The notes below the pieces were generated by a model that worked only from the letters and a program-made list of their open reading frames with translations, had not been told where the DNA came from and did no database searches. The translations under genes and the position numbers were made by a program. A stretch of 64,000 bases of DNA from Ancistrus triradiatus. Lineage: Eukaryota > Chordata > Actinopteri > Siluriformes > Loricariidae. Each line of letters starts with the position of its first letter. Position 1 is the stretch's first letter. Of this stretch, positions 23,901 through 35,522 are shown piece after piece. The stretch covers positions 65,001-129,000 of the forward strand of contig JAJAGP010000050.1 in NCBI GenBank assembly GCA_025084515.1. Reading direction: 5' to 3'.

Positions 23901-26204
23901 AAGGTCAAACAGTTGCCATTAATACAGGTAACAAGTGGAGGACAGAAGAAATTATTAAAGAAGAAGTTACAGGTCTGTGAGAGCCAGAAATCTTGCTTGC
24001 TTGTGACCAAATACTTATTTTCCACCATGATTTACAATTAATTTCTTTAAAAATCCTACAAATGTGATTTCCTGGATTTTTTTTCTCATTTTGTCTCTCA
24101 TAGTTGAAGTAATGATGAAAATTACAGACGTCTCTCATCAAGTAGGAGAACTTGCACAATCAGTGGCTGACTAAACACTTTTTCCCCACTGTATATGCAA
24201 TCCCTTTCAAACAGAACCTGCATTAACATTTAATAATAACACACTTAATCTTTTTTCACTCACATCATGATGGATTTAGGCCTCTCTGCCAGAGCTTTCC
24301 TCTGCCAGTGGCAATGGAGATACAGAAAGAGACCAACCAGAAACTTGTCCAGGTCTCTACTCCTGTAATCGAAACAATTTGATGATCAGTACAGCTGATA
24401 GTATGAAAATAAAGGTGTTAATGTCTACTAGTTAGTTTGAATAAAGTAGAATGGTCAGATAACTTACTTAATCATGGTCAGGAAGCATAAAGGAATTGGA
24501 TAGGCCTCCTTCTCATGCACTAGAGAGACTGCCACTTCTGCAAAATATACCAATCTCAGATTGTTGCATGTATCTACATCAAGTTTCAAAGTAGCTTGGA
24601 CTGCATTAATGATCCATGTAAAAGCACTGCTGATGTTAGAAGCATCATTGCTTTAGTATTAAAATGTTTACTGTCAATGTGAGTAGAGTGTGGGGGAATT
24701 ACTTTTAATATCCTCAATGGTGACCAAATCATTCTGTGAGTTTCTTACAGCAGAAGTATAGGCATGCAGCTCAGCAGGTCCCACAGTCTTTCTCAGACCA
24801 GAGCTCCCTCCACTGACTGCTGACTGGCACTGTGAGATCCTTAAAATATACGTTAAACTACAATTAGCTCATTTGGTTTTTTGAATATTTTCACTGCTGC
24901 GCTTTATTAAACCCAGACTTAATCCAGAGATGTGTGAAGTAATTCTGCTTATATTAAGCACACAGTATTGAATTACAGTTTTTAAATATAATAACTTTTA
25001 GAGCTTAATTTACGAACTACAAATATTGCAACCCAATATTCACCTTACTAGATGCTTTCTAAAATGCTCTTGATAAGAAGAAGTTTTTGTCTTTTTTCTC
25101 TTTTCTTTGATCTCCAGTGGATTGTTAAAACTGTTGAAACAACAAGTTGAAATTTCAGTTTCCTAAACTTGTCTAACCATGTGTCAACAAATCAAAAATC
25201 AAAAAAGGAAATAATGGATCAGCTTACTGGATGAACTCCAAGCTTTGGGTTTCATCATTCCAGTCCCATCTTCCGGGAGGTGGGACACTTGCCTTAACAA
25301 ATGGTAAATGATAAAATCTATTGGCATTCATTTTAGAATAGTCATGATATTCCTTACATTTTTTGCACTGAATCTTCAAACTTCTGCACCACACATCTAT
25401 GTGAAGATTCAGCAACAACATTGTCAACTAATGTGGTAGGGTCTAAACTACAAGTCCTTCTTTAATTCATTACTTTATTAATTGATTGGTTAATTTATTT
25501 CTCATTAGTGTCCTCTTTTATTCTATTAGTATTAGAGTTGGTGGAGGGCTGGAACCCATCCTGGGAACACTGGCTGCAAGGCAAGGACACACCCTGGAGA
25601 AAAACTCTCTTAGGCCCTTAAGCAAGGATTTGTTTATCCACAGCTACTTCCACTGGCTTTTGAGTACTCAAGTCGCATACAATTATATTGTGAGGTAAAG
25701 GAAAAGTGGAGGACACCATACCAAAGCATACCAAACACTACACAGCCTGAAATCAGAGACAGGAATCAAAGCTGGAGCTATGGGGTACTAACCCTGCACT
25801 ACTGGGTCACTCCTTTTAAAGTCCCTTTTAGAAGAGAAGCCCTAACAAATTATTAATAAATGCTAAAATACACTCTCACTCGCTGCATACAGATTTACTG
25901 TACTCTTATGGTAGTCTGCAGACCTTTATTAGAAGGTAAAGATAAATACAAATTGCCGTATTATTGTGTTCACTATTAACGGCTCTGTTACTTTACAAAA
26001 AGAAAAAGGACAAGGTTTCCAGTTTGTCTGGTAACAAAGATAAGTTCATACCAGAATAGTATTAATACGTACCAAACTCCTACGTTCACTCTACGGGACA
26101 CTATGATCTATGAAAACCCTTCATTGCATTCATTTTAAATACATTAGAATAATTACCTCATAGACACCTTCATTTCTTTCCGTTTCTTTTAGTAACGTTG
26201 GCAT
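20960..26204 (-). CDS. ppp1r36: protein phosphatase 1 regulatory subunit 36 (11 coding exons)
   Basis: Coding exons in transcript order: 26204-26157, 25292-25228, 25130-25044, 24839-24703, 24537-24468, 24362-24264, 23031-22891, 22424-22388, 21929-21715, 21536-21342, 21230-20960. Every intron is GT-AG, every phase matches, and the sum is 1365 nt (454 residues plus stop), close to the roughly 420 residues I recall for mammalian PPP1R36. I identify the family from the central blocks around LVLGTDLSQQHHMACGR (exon 7), YSFFCYAAWVTFGRR (about residues 231-245) and FNPALMAEE, and from TQRSPVLVSVLPS in exon 10. The family binds PP1 and is reported from testis. WVTF (239-242) could be an RVxF-like docking site but lacks the usual basic residue. 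The C-terminus has an acidic run (about 394-402). I see no signal peptide or membrane segment. Intron 6 contains a Tc1 remnant. Exon 8 is only 37 nt and was placed by phase and splice signals. The family call is from memory of homologues, not a search. Confidence 0.82.
23330..24191 (-). mobile_element. Tc1-like element (CAGTGGGGCAAAAA family), truncated, in ppp1r36 intron 6
   Basis: Minus-strand transposase pieces match the copy at 43076-44392 (shared block ATCTGACCACATGATATTCT). The intact right end (TTTTTCCCCACTG) is at 24191 with TA after it. The other half is missing beyond about 23330. Confidence 0.8.
25480..25825. repeat. SINE-family copy in ppp1r36 intron 1
   Basis: TGGAACCCATCCTGGGAACA..GCAAGGCAAGGACACACCCT is the variable SINE tail seen elsewhere in the window. 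Ends are poorly defined. It lies between coding exons 1 and 2. Confidence 0.5.
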
Positions 26205-26728
26205 TTCTTTCAAACCTCATCCAACTCAAAAAAGTCTTTGAAGTCAGTGAGTATGTTTACAGTGACGGTATGTAGTTAGTGTCTTAGCAACAGCCAATCA
26301 GACAAGGTGACCTGAAAATTTACTAGACTTTGCCTCCCCTAGTGGTTCAGATTGGAACTGTCCTAACAATCACACAGCGCTAATACAACTGACAACTAAT
26401 AATGAGGAAAAAATAAACACAGCATGGCTGCACAAAAGGGTTTTCAATACAGAGTTTGAATACTGGTTTATGCTTCTATATACATTTAACACTCAACATA
26501 GTCTTTCTAACTATAATCCATAATTATATAGTTCTTACGCAATATCATTCATGCACCTACATTATATAACCTACGTCCACACCTGATCCATTGTCTAGGG
26601 CTCTTAGAAATCACGATTATGAGAAGCCCGTTGGGATCTACAGTAGCAGATAATAATGTGTCATATAATAATGTGTGTATTTTTTACAAACCCAAACCCA
26701 ATGAAAAAAACAGTGTGTCTTACATTTA
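26205..26728. promoter_or_regulatory. 5' flank of ppp1r36
   Basis: The sequence directly upstream of the minus-strand ATG contains, on that strand, GATTGGCTGTTGCTAAG near 26290: an inverted CCAAT box beside a GTTGCTA stretch resembling half an X-box (RFX site). That would suit a ciliary or testis gene, but a full X-box is not present. The remainder is A+T-rich. Confidence 0.3.
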
Positions 26729-27130
26729 AGTCAAGTCAAGTCAAGTCAGATTTATTTATATAGCGCTTTTTACAATGGAGCGTTGTCTCAAAGCAACTTT
26801 ACAAGTTTAGATTATCTCCTAATAACTACATCCAATCCCAAATTGAGCAAGCCTAGGGCGACAGTGGCAAGGAAAAACTCCCTAAGTTTTGTGAGGAAGA
26901 AACCTTGGGAGGACCAAGACTCAAAAGGGGACCCAACCTCCTTGGGCGGCATAGAAGATAAATCTAAGAATGAAACTAAAGTCATGGAGTCGTAGTTCGA
27001 ATAAATGTGAAATATGCACATCGGCATTAAGTGGCCCTGGTATGGTGGGGCTGGAGCTGATGATGGAAGCAGCTTGAGTGAAGCTGCAGTGGATGAACAT
27101 CATGTGTGGAGCTGGAACTGGTACCGCAAC
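26729..27130 (+). repeat. dispersed repeat family of the 'AGTCAGATTTATTT' type, copy 2
   Basis: Four AAGTC units lead into CAGATTTATTTATATAGCGC, CAATCCCAAATTGAGCAAGC and CTTGGGAGGACCAAGAC, collinear with 17322-17540 but longer at the 3' side. Confidence 0.75.
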
Positions 27131-27339
27131 ACAGCTCGGAGAGAAAACAGAAAATGTAATTAGTTATTGATTAAGAGCACAGTGTCTATTAACAATCATT
27201 GATGCCATGTGTAGCATGAGACCCCGGCAGCATTAGCTATAGCAGCAGAGCTAGAAAGAGGAGAACTGGTAGGTAACACAGCCAAGAGGGATCACACGAG
27301 ACAGTGGCAACCCGTTTAACCCATTTAACTTGTTGTTTA

Positions 27340-27868
27340 TTTAATTACAGATATTATGAACCAAATATATTTCATGTTTTATCTGGTCAACATGGAACAT
27401 CCATTCCTGCATTTCAAGCCTGCAAGACATTCCAAAAAAATTTGGGATGGGGCAATTTATGGCTAGTGAGATTTCAAACGTGATTTCAAACAAGCCATGG
27501 CAACAGGTGATTGTAATCATGATTTGGTACCAAAGCAGTATCCTTGAGTCCTCTTTAAATAAAACAGTGTGCCCACTCACACCTGATTGTCATCCCATTG
27601 ATTAAAAACACCTGACTGTAATTTCATCTTCAAATTAACTGCTAATCCGAGGTACACATACTTTTGCCACTCACTAATATGTAATATTGGATCATTTTCC
27701 TCAGTAAATAAGTGACCAGGTATAATATTTTTGTTTCATTTGTTTACCTGGGTTCTCTTTATCTCCTTTTAGGACTTGTGTGAAAATCTGATGATGTTTT
27801 AAGTCACATTTATGCAGAAATATAGAAAATTCTAAAGGGTTCACACAAACTTTCAAGCACCACTGCAG
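27340..27868. mobile_element. Tc1-like terminal fragments
   Basis: CATTCCAAAAAAATTTGGGA (27430) and the distal part AAATCTGATGATGTTTTAAG..AATTCTAAAGGGTTCACA..CACCACTG are terminal sequences of fish Tc1-like families. The latter is shared with 61830-61925. No coding part is retained. Confidence 0.6.
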
Positions 27869-28199
27869 GATGTAAGAAGTTTAAGAAGTTTGAGAAGTTG
27901 TTTTCAGTTTGTAAATAAGATATTGTACTTGGAAGAGGTTTATATGAAAAACATGATATTTTTTCTTTTGAAAAAGTAAGTAGGGTTATTGTTCTTAATC
28001 ACATGTGCCTAGGATGACGTCACAAACTGTGTGTTTGAGGTGATTTCCAGAGGCTGTTTGTAAAGATATGTGAACAATTGTGTGTTTGTTTGTTTTGGTT
28101 TGTCAATCTAAAGCACAGGATGTGAGCATGCAGTGGTGTGCAGGTTTAATGTTCAGTCTTTCAGTTTGTGTTTCAGTATTTTTCTGTATTTGGACGTGC

Positions 28200-28640
28200 G
28201 CGTTCTACGTTGTGGTTACGTAATACATCTGCAGTACCACCATGGCCCACCAGAGGGGGCACACGGATTGAGCCAGTCGTATAAAGTTGCTGTGTGACGC
28301 CAGCCTGTGCAATGCATTTTGTTTAATAATGGCTACTGTAAGTGACGAACGTGTGTTCTTCACTGTGTAGTGTGCTATTTATTTAGGTCTGAAAGTGGTG
28401 TCGAATATTAAACACAAAGCATTCAAGTAAACGAGTGTCCATTTGAAATAGCGTATAGAAATTCAGAGCACTTCGTAGGGCGTCCGCAGTAGGGAGCATT
28501 GTAGTGTTTAGAACACAGTACGCAGCTGACGCTGAGCTGTCCTATACCAGTGTTGTATCAGCTCACTTCCTTTCCTGGGCTGTACCTGTAGTCTTCACAC
28601 CTTTGAACGACAGTCGGTTTGTAACTTAACTGTGAGTGCA
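28200..28640 (+). promoter_or_regulatory. candidate tpmt promoter and upstream leader region
   Basis: The block lies 1.4-1.9 kb upstream of the tpmt ATG, between the divergent ppp1r36 and tpmt genes. It has a TATA-like GTATAAAG at about 28279 and a mini-ORF start ATGGCTACT followed directly by a consensus donor GTAAGT (28329-28343). Splicing to the acceptor ending at 30060 would give a 5' untranslated exon, as in mammalian TPMT, but the joined frame does not read into the tpmt ATG. It could equally be the start of a non-coding transcript. Confidence 0.3.
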
Positions 28641-29381
28641 ATACTATACTTCTTGTTTGTATTTGCAAACGTATTAATGTTTATAATGCGTGCTCTAAAA
28701 CTCATTTCGATAGTAAACAATGAACAGTGTAGTAACCTGGCAACAAAGGTATTATGTATAGGAGTTAACTTCGTTTATTTGCTATTACAGTGATTGAAAC
28801 ACTTGACTCATTCAGTTGTTGTGCTTAAGAATAATTGCATTACACTTATGACTATGCTAGAAATACAGTGTACAGTTGTCATACGAGAGCACAAGGTTGG
28901 AGCGTTCCCGTCACGTGTACTGTCATTGTGTATTGGCTGTGTTCAAAATGATACGGTGAAGTCAGCAAGTTCTACACAGCAGACTTTTCTGTTTAGCAGA
29001 ATGAACCTTTACCCTGCTTCGACAGCAACAAATATCAGCCCTTTCCATGCTGCTCTATACTGGTCTGATGTTGGTATAGTTGGTAAACCAGCACGGGCTT
29101 GCTGTTTTTCCAGCAAAACCTTTCTGTTCAGGCTCCTATAGTCTACCAATGACCAGAATGCTTTGTAAACCAACATCTTGTGCAGATGATCAGCAAACAC
29201 AACCTAGAATCGTCCGAAGGGTAATTATTGACAACATGCATCCAAAAACACACAAAAATGGTTCAGTAACCACAGAATCAATCTTCTGACATATACGTCC
29301 TAGTTCCCAATAGTGTTCCTAGAACATGTTTTGTACTAGATTTGTATATTACCTGTGCTTATCTTTTCACAGGATTCAATC
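28641..29381. other. intergenic or 5' intronic DNA of tpmt
   Basis: Nothing firmly identifiable. A pair of TTGGTA/TACCAA motifs at 29075-29180 could be MITE remains. Confidence 0.3.
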
Positions 29382-29998
29382 TATAGATGCATGGGCTGGT
29401 GACCGGAAACATCCGGTTTACAATGTGATCGGCCGCGAGCGGTGATCAGCCGATCAGTCTCATATAACTGATTCTGTTCCGGACATTGATTCACAACACA
29501 TGAAAAACACTGCTTTCACTAACATTAATACACAATTCAGTTAGTCTTTAAACGCAGTTCGAGCTTTAAACTGTGTGTTTGTTTATGGGACAGATCGGTG
29601 CTGATGACGAGGAAGTGTTAAATTTCAGTTGTGCTTCAATGCTACTACTTGGTGCACTAAATAGTCTCTTCCTATATAGGTGCAGTATTAGTGACGCAAC
29701 AGTGATATACTCAGAACAATACATTTAAAACAGCATTACCTCGCTGAATATGTGGAATTTGACAAAGCTAAAGCTAGCTCTGCTGAGAGTGCAGAGCCAG
29801 ACACAAGCCAGCAGCTTCTGCTATATTTCTTAAGCAGTGAAGAAGTTCCATTAAAAGAAAACTTGAACAGAAATTATCTGTATGCCGTCATTTATAATTC
29901 TTGGACAGAATCGGCGAAGATCGGAATCGGTCAGTTGTATGTTTTTAAAAAATGGGAAATTGAGGTAGGCCAAGAAAATTGCAATCGGTGCATCTCTA
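29382..29998. mobile_element. non-autonomous hAT element
   Basis: Ends TATAGATGCATGGGCTGG and, reversed, TAGAGATGCACCGATTGC are hAT-type inverted repeats. Flanks ATTCAATC (29374-29381) and ATTCAGTC (29999-30006) are an 8-bp target duplication with one mismatch. The 617-bp interior has no recognisable transposase. Repeated GATCGG..CGAT motifs occur near both ends. Confidence 0.75.
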
Positions 29999-30072
29999 AT
30001 TCAGTCCTGTACTACCTAATCACTGGACTTTCATACTCTTCACTTCAAGGTTGAGGCGACAGGTTGTGGAAA

Positions 30073-33000
30073 ATGTCTTCTCAAGCAGATCGGGTGATGG
30101 CACTAAGTGAATGGGAGGAAAAATGGCAGGAGGGGAAGATTGGATTTCACCAATCTCACATTCACAAGCAAGTGGCACTTTTTGTATCTAATCATTACAG
30201 CTATGAACAGTGACTGCATGGTGTGCATTTCCAAAATGTAAGCCTATCTCGCAAAATGTTTCATTATCTCGGATAGATTTGCACTTAGATTCCTCTTTGT
30301 TGCATTCTGTACCCTTTCTACAGCATGCTAAAGAACAATATAGATAAAGTAATTTGTGGAAGACAGCAGATTCGCTTCCTCTTCCCTCTCTGCGGTAAGG
30401 CTGTAGACATTAAATGGTAGGTGGCCAAGTATCTATATCTTTGTAAGTACAGTCTATTGATTGATCTTCCTGCTGTTGGTCAGTTATTAATGCATGGTAA
30501 GTTTGTCTGTCTCAGGCTGGCTGACATGGGTCACACAGTTGTTGGTGTGGAGTTTTCTGAGAAAGCCATAAAGCAGTTCTTTGATGAGCAAGACTTGCAG
30601 TACAAAGAAGAACCAGTGCCAGCTATACCTGGAGCAAAACTGTTCAAGGTATGCATAATGCTAAGTCAGATTGAATAGCACAACAAAATACACAGTCATG
30701 TCAGAATATTATTTCCACCCACCCCTTGTTGCTACACTCACTGACCATTATATCAGCTCTGTTTACCATATGGTAGCACTCTGTAGTTCTTTTACTACAG
30801 ACTCCAGTCTGTCTGTTTCTCTACAAACCTTGTTGGCCTCCTTTCACTCTGTTCTCTAATGGTCAGGTTCCCCACAGGACCACCACAGATCAGGTACTAT
30901 CTGGTTGGTGGATCATTGCAGTGACACTACAGGATGCTGGTGGCTGGACATTTTTGGTAGGTGGAAAATTTTCAGTCCAGCAGTGACACTGAGGTGTTTA
31001 AAACCTCCAGCAGCACTGCTGTGTCTGATCCACTTGTACCAGCACAACACACACTAACACCCCCACCACATCAGTGTCACTGCAGTGCTGAGAATCATCC
31101 AACCCAAACAGTACCTGATCTGTGACCGTTAGCCAAAACAGCTCCGTCTTCACAGCGGAAGCCCATGCCATTCTCCTAGCCATGAACTACATACGGATAA
31201 CCCCGTATAAGTATATGCACTGACTCTAAATCTTGCTTACAAGTAGGGCTGCAACAATCGATAAAAATCGATTATTAAAAGCGTTGACAACGAATTTCAT
31301 TATCGATTCGTCGTGTCGCATGATTTATGTGTCCCCCGCCTTATCATATCCGCTCACGTTACTTGCGGCACTTGCGGTCAGCGTTGGAAAAAAAAAAACA
31401 CGAGCGATTGAGCGGAGCGAGGCGGAGCCGACGCGGAATCTTCAAAACAAGTTAGCATTAAGGCTATGTCCACACGTGCACGGGTATTTTCTAAAACGGG
31501 GGTTTAAATTCGTTTATAAAAAACATCCCGTCCACACAAGCACTGTTTACACAAAAAACTTCGTCCACATGAAAACGCACAAACGCACACAGTTGCTGTC
31601 AAGAGCAGTGCCAAACCAGCAGTCCTATATGCCGGCGAAGCAGCTCACTCAACGACAACAGCAATGTCCTATGCATACGAACATTTTCTCGCCATTGTTC
31701 TTCAATAACCACTTCGTTCCACTAACGAGAGGTCCGACCGGCTCTCATCCCAAACCGGCGACGCTGGAGGCGGGAACTGCTTTGTGGGTGTGATGGATAT
31801 AGTAGTGACCTCCGTAAGGCATTCTGACGCCTCTGTTCTTCAGTATAATGAAAAAGTAATAATTGTAAATGTATTTGTAGATTTGTAACAAGTTCGGTCA
31901 GCAGTGTTACAGCTGGCACTATTTTGGCTATTGCACAAAATCGCCTCATGTAAACAAAGGAGATAACGGCGCACAAATGACGTTACAAGCAAGAAACTCC
32001 ATTTTCCCCAGTCCAACGACAACGCTGAAAACGAAGTTTCTGAAAATCTTCACCCTGAGTTTTGCAAAAAAAGAAAAGTCCGTTTTCAGTGACCTAAAAC
32101 GCCGTTTTCGTGTGGACGAAAGATCAAAACGCAGAGAAAAAGCTACGTTTTTAAAAATATCCGTGTTCCACGAAAACGGCGTTTTAGGTCGTTTTAGTTT
32201 TTTGTTTAAACAGTGCTTGTGTGGACGTGAGGTTTTTTATAAACAAATCTGAAAATCCCTGTTTTAGAAAATACCCATGTACGTGTGGACATAGCCATAG
32301 TCTCTAAAAAAGAGAGCCAGCTTTAGCCAGGAGCATGTTGACATGATAACATTTTTGGATTGCAATGCAAAGTTCCTAAAGACAGGGAGTGAATGAGTTT
32401 GTTTGTAGTGTTTGCATCAGAGATGCACTTATTTTTCTTTATTATTTAATTTATTTGAATTTATTAATAAATGTAATTTATTATTATTCATTTATTGTAA
32501 GCACTTATTTGCTCTGTTATTTAATGTTATATTTCTGAATAAAGACATGGAAAGGTGTTTTTTTTTTTTTTTTTTTTAACCCGATTCATCGAAAAAATAA
32601 TCGACCGATTAATCGATTATTAAAATAATCGTTAGTTGCAGCCCTACTTACAAGGACTGATATCTCTACAAACGCAACACCCCATCATCCCAGAAGTTGA
32701 ATCTGTTCATCTGGACATAGATTTTGTCTATGTCCAGATGACCAGATTCAACCTTTGGGATTTTCTTACCTGGATTATTGAACATGCATCAAGACCCCAT
32801 CATCATAGAACTTCTAGTGAAGGACAAAGACCTAAGAGAGCAGGGAGTCTACACCATGTATTGCTGGATCCTGAGCCATTGTAACATAATGGGTAACAAG
32901 GAAGCAGAAAACCTAGCCAAAAAAGCTGCTGGCAAAGAAATGGCCTGGCCCACCCACGGACGCCCTCTACAGAGTCAGAAGACTTTGGCAAATCTCATGG

Positions 33001-34691
33001 CAGGAGGAATGGAGCCAATGCATGTCAAACAAGCTACATGAAATCAAACTGAGGCTCGAGAGGATTCCTACTTATTACCCATTAAAAAGACGAGACGAAA
33101 CGGCACTAACAAGATGTCGCATAGGCCATTCAGCCCTAACACACCGCCACCTCCTCCTTGGGGAAGATGCGTCATCCTGTCAGACCTGCCTTTCACAACT
33201 AACAATAAAACATCTCTTAACAGACTGCCCCGCAACGAACAACATCAGGAAGAAATACTATAAAGTAGACAATATGAAAGATGTGTTTGAACGAAACCCC
33301 CCGGGGAAGGATTCTGAACTTTTTGGACCATCTAAAGGTTAAAGACCAAATGTAATCCAATTTCTGATCCATCCTCTTTGTTAGTAATAGAAACGTTTTG
33401 AACCTATTCAATGCCATGTACAGGCCTGTTTGAGCTGGAATGGCAATAAACCCAAACAAACAAACCTGACCATTAGAGAACAGAGTAACGGGGAATAACA
33501 AAGTGTGTAGAGAAAGATGGACTACAGTCTGTAATTGTAGAACTGCAAATTGCTTTTATATGATAAGTGAAACTGATGAAATGAACAAAGAGTGTAGAAA
33601 CAAGGAGGTGGTCATGATGTTATGCCTGATAAATGTACAGTGGTATCTCAATTCTTTAGGTATTTATTAGTTTGCTCCTTCCACGCATATTTCCAATTAT
33701 ATTTGGAAGATCTAGGTAAGAAAATAACTAAATAAAACGGTAACAAACTAAACAAAAACTAAGGTCTCTAAACAGACGTTTCATATTAGTTCATTGACGT
33801 CTATTGTATAATGTGATGGATGTAAAATCAGCTGTGTAAGGTCTATCAGGCCACACCCCCAAAGTGAACATTTTTCAAAGAAAGCGACACACTCCTCTAC
33901 ATGGGTTTATGACAAACCAATGAGCTTATATGTGAAGTCCTAGTAGCCATTTTTTGACATCTCCTTTTCATTCATTCATTCATTCATTTATTTTTCCATA
34001 CCCACGTAATCCAATTCCAAGCCGTAGGGGCATAAACCTATTCGGCAGCACAGGGTACAAGGCAGGAACCAATCCTACACAGGTTTTTCTGGTGATGGTC
34101 ACGGTATTGTGGAGGTGTAGTTAAAAAGACATAGGTGTGCATCAGCCCCCAATTTAAAAAGTATTTGCAAAATAAGGAAATCCAGTACTACTGATACTCC
34201 TCTGTAAAGGTGCAACAATGAAGGAGGAGAACCCAAGGGTAACCTCCAGTAACCTTCAGAAATTGCTGTTCCTGTGACTGCTGAACCAAGCTGATGAATA
34301 CTTAAGTGATAACTTTTGTAGAAACTTTGGATAAAGGGAGCATACCAAGGTTTTGGTGTAGGTCAAAAATATCTTTGCAGCTACTACACAGGTTACCATT
34401 AAATATAAATCCAGTGAGGATTGCAGTGACGGTGAGACATTCTTGTTCTGCCTGCCTGCCTTTAGTTCAGTTGCATTGATCATGTTATCCATATGCAAGA
34501 AAGCATTTAGGATAATGTGACTTCTGCAGAGAGCATGTTTTCATTTTTAATTGTTTTTCCATTTTTTTATTTTAATTGTTGGTATTTGTTCTTTAGACCT
34601 GTTGTCTTACAGTCTCTGGAGTTTATATATAATAAATCTGATGTGTGAAGTGAGAGTGTTGTAGAGGATGCCTATTATTGAGTTACTGTGT

Positions 34692-34734
<43 letters not shown>

Positions 34735-34768
34735 GGGAGATGAGGCGAGAAGAAGAGAGAAGGAGAGA

Positions 34769-34799
<31 letters not shown>

Positions 34800-35444
34800 A
34801 GAGATCAGAGAGAGAGAGAAAAGAGAGGGGGGGGGGGGGGGGGGGGGGCGGGGGCGGCACAAAAGCGGAAAAAAAAGGCAAGGAAAAAGAACCCGAACCG
34901 TCCCGCCCCACCCGGGTGTCTGCATCATGTTGTTTGTGGGTGCTTGGTGTTAAGCTGTTGGTTACATGGGTAATAAGGTAAAAAATCAAAGGGAAAAAAC
35001 AAAGGATATTGAAAAATGTAATGCGGATGATCATCAACATTAGCCAATTTAAGAGTTCCAGGCTACCACTGAGAATTAATGGATATATTCAGATCGAATT
35101 TCTGTGCAGTGTTCATTAAATTGTGTTAGGTCATTGTGGGTTCCTAAAGATAATAATAAGCTTAGAAAGGTTTGTCACTGGTGTAATGCTTCTTGCATCA
35201 ATTGACTCGATTAGCTAATGGAATCCCTCTCTTTCCCAGAGTCTTGTGGAAATATAACCTTTATCAGTTGTTGATTTTATACAAATTCTCAGGTACTGAT
35301 GTGTCTGTATAATTTAGATTGGGGGTTCGTGTTGAGCAATTTCATTTTAATAATCTCTGCTTCTCTCTCTCCTCTGCTAGTCTCTATATCATCGCTCTAT
35401 AGCTGCTCTCGAGCTCATACGCTCTCTCTCTCATCCATATCTCG

Positions 35445-35522
<78 letters not shown>

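Noticed and set aside
28240..28262. CTCF-like motif CCACCAGAGGGGGCAC
   Set aside because: The G run has two extra bases relative to the core motif, so a match would need gaps; not reported as a site.
29752..30054. 100-codon ORF before tpmt
   Set aside because: It runs across the right end of the hAT element into unique flank and has no recognisable domain.
34668..35040. Long ORFs rich in R, E, S, L and P on both strands
   Set aside because: They are translations of the TA, GA and G microsatellites.
35299..35345. Possible degraded copy of tpmt exon 5 (text like ATTGGGGGTTCGTGTTGAGC)
   Set aside because: The genuine exon 5, in phase and intact, lies at 35525-35599; the similarity is short and fortuitous.
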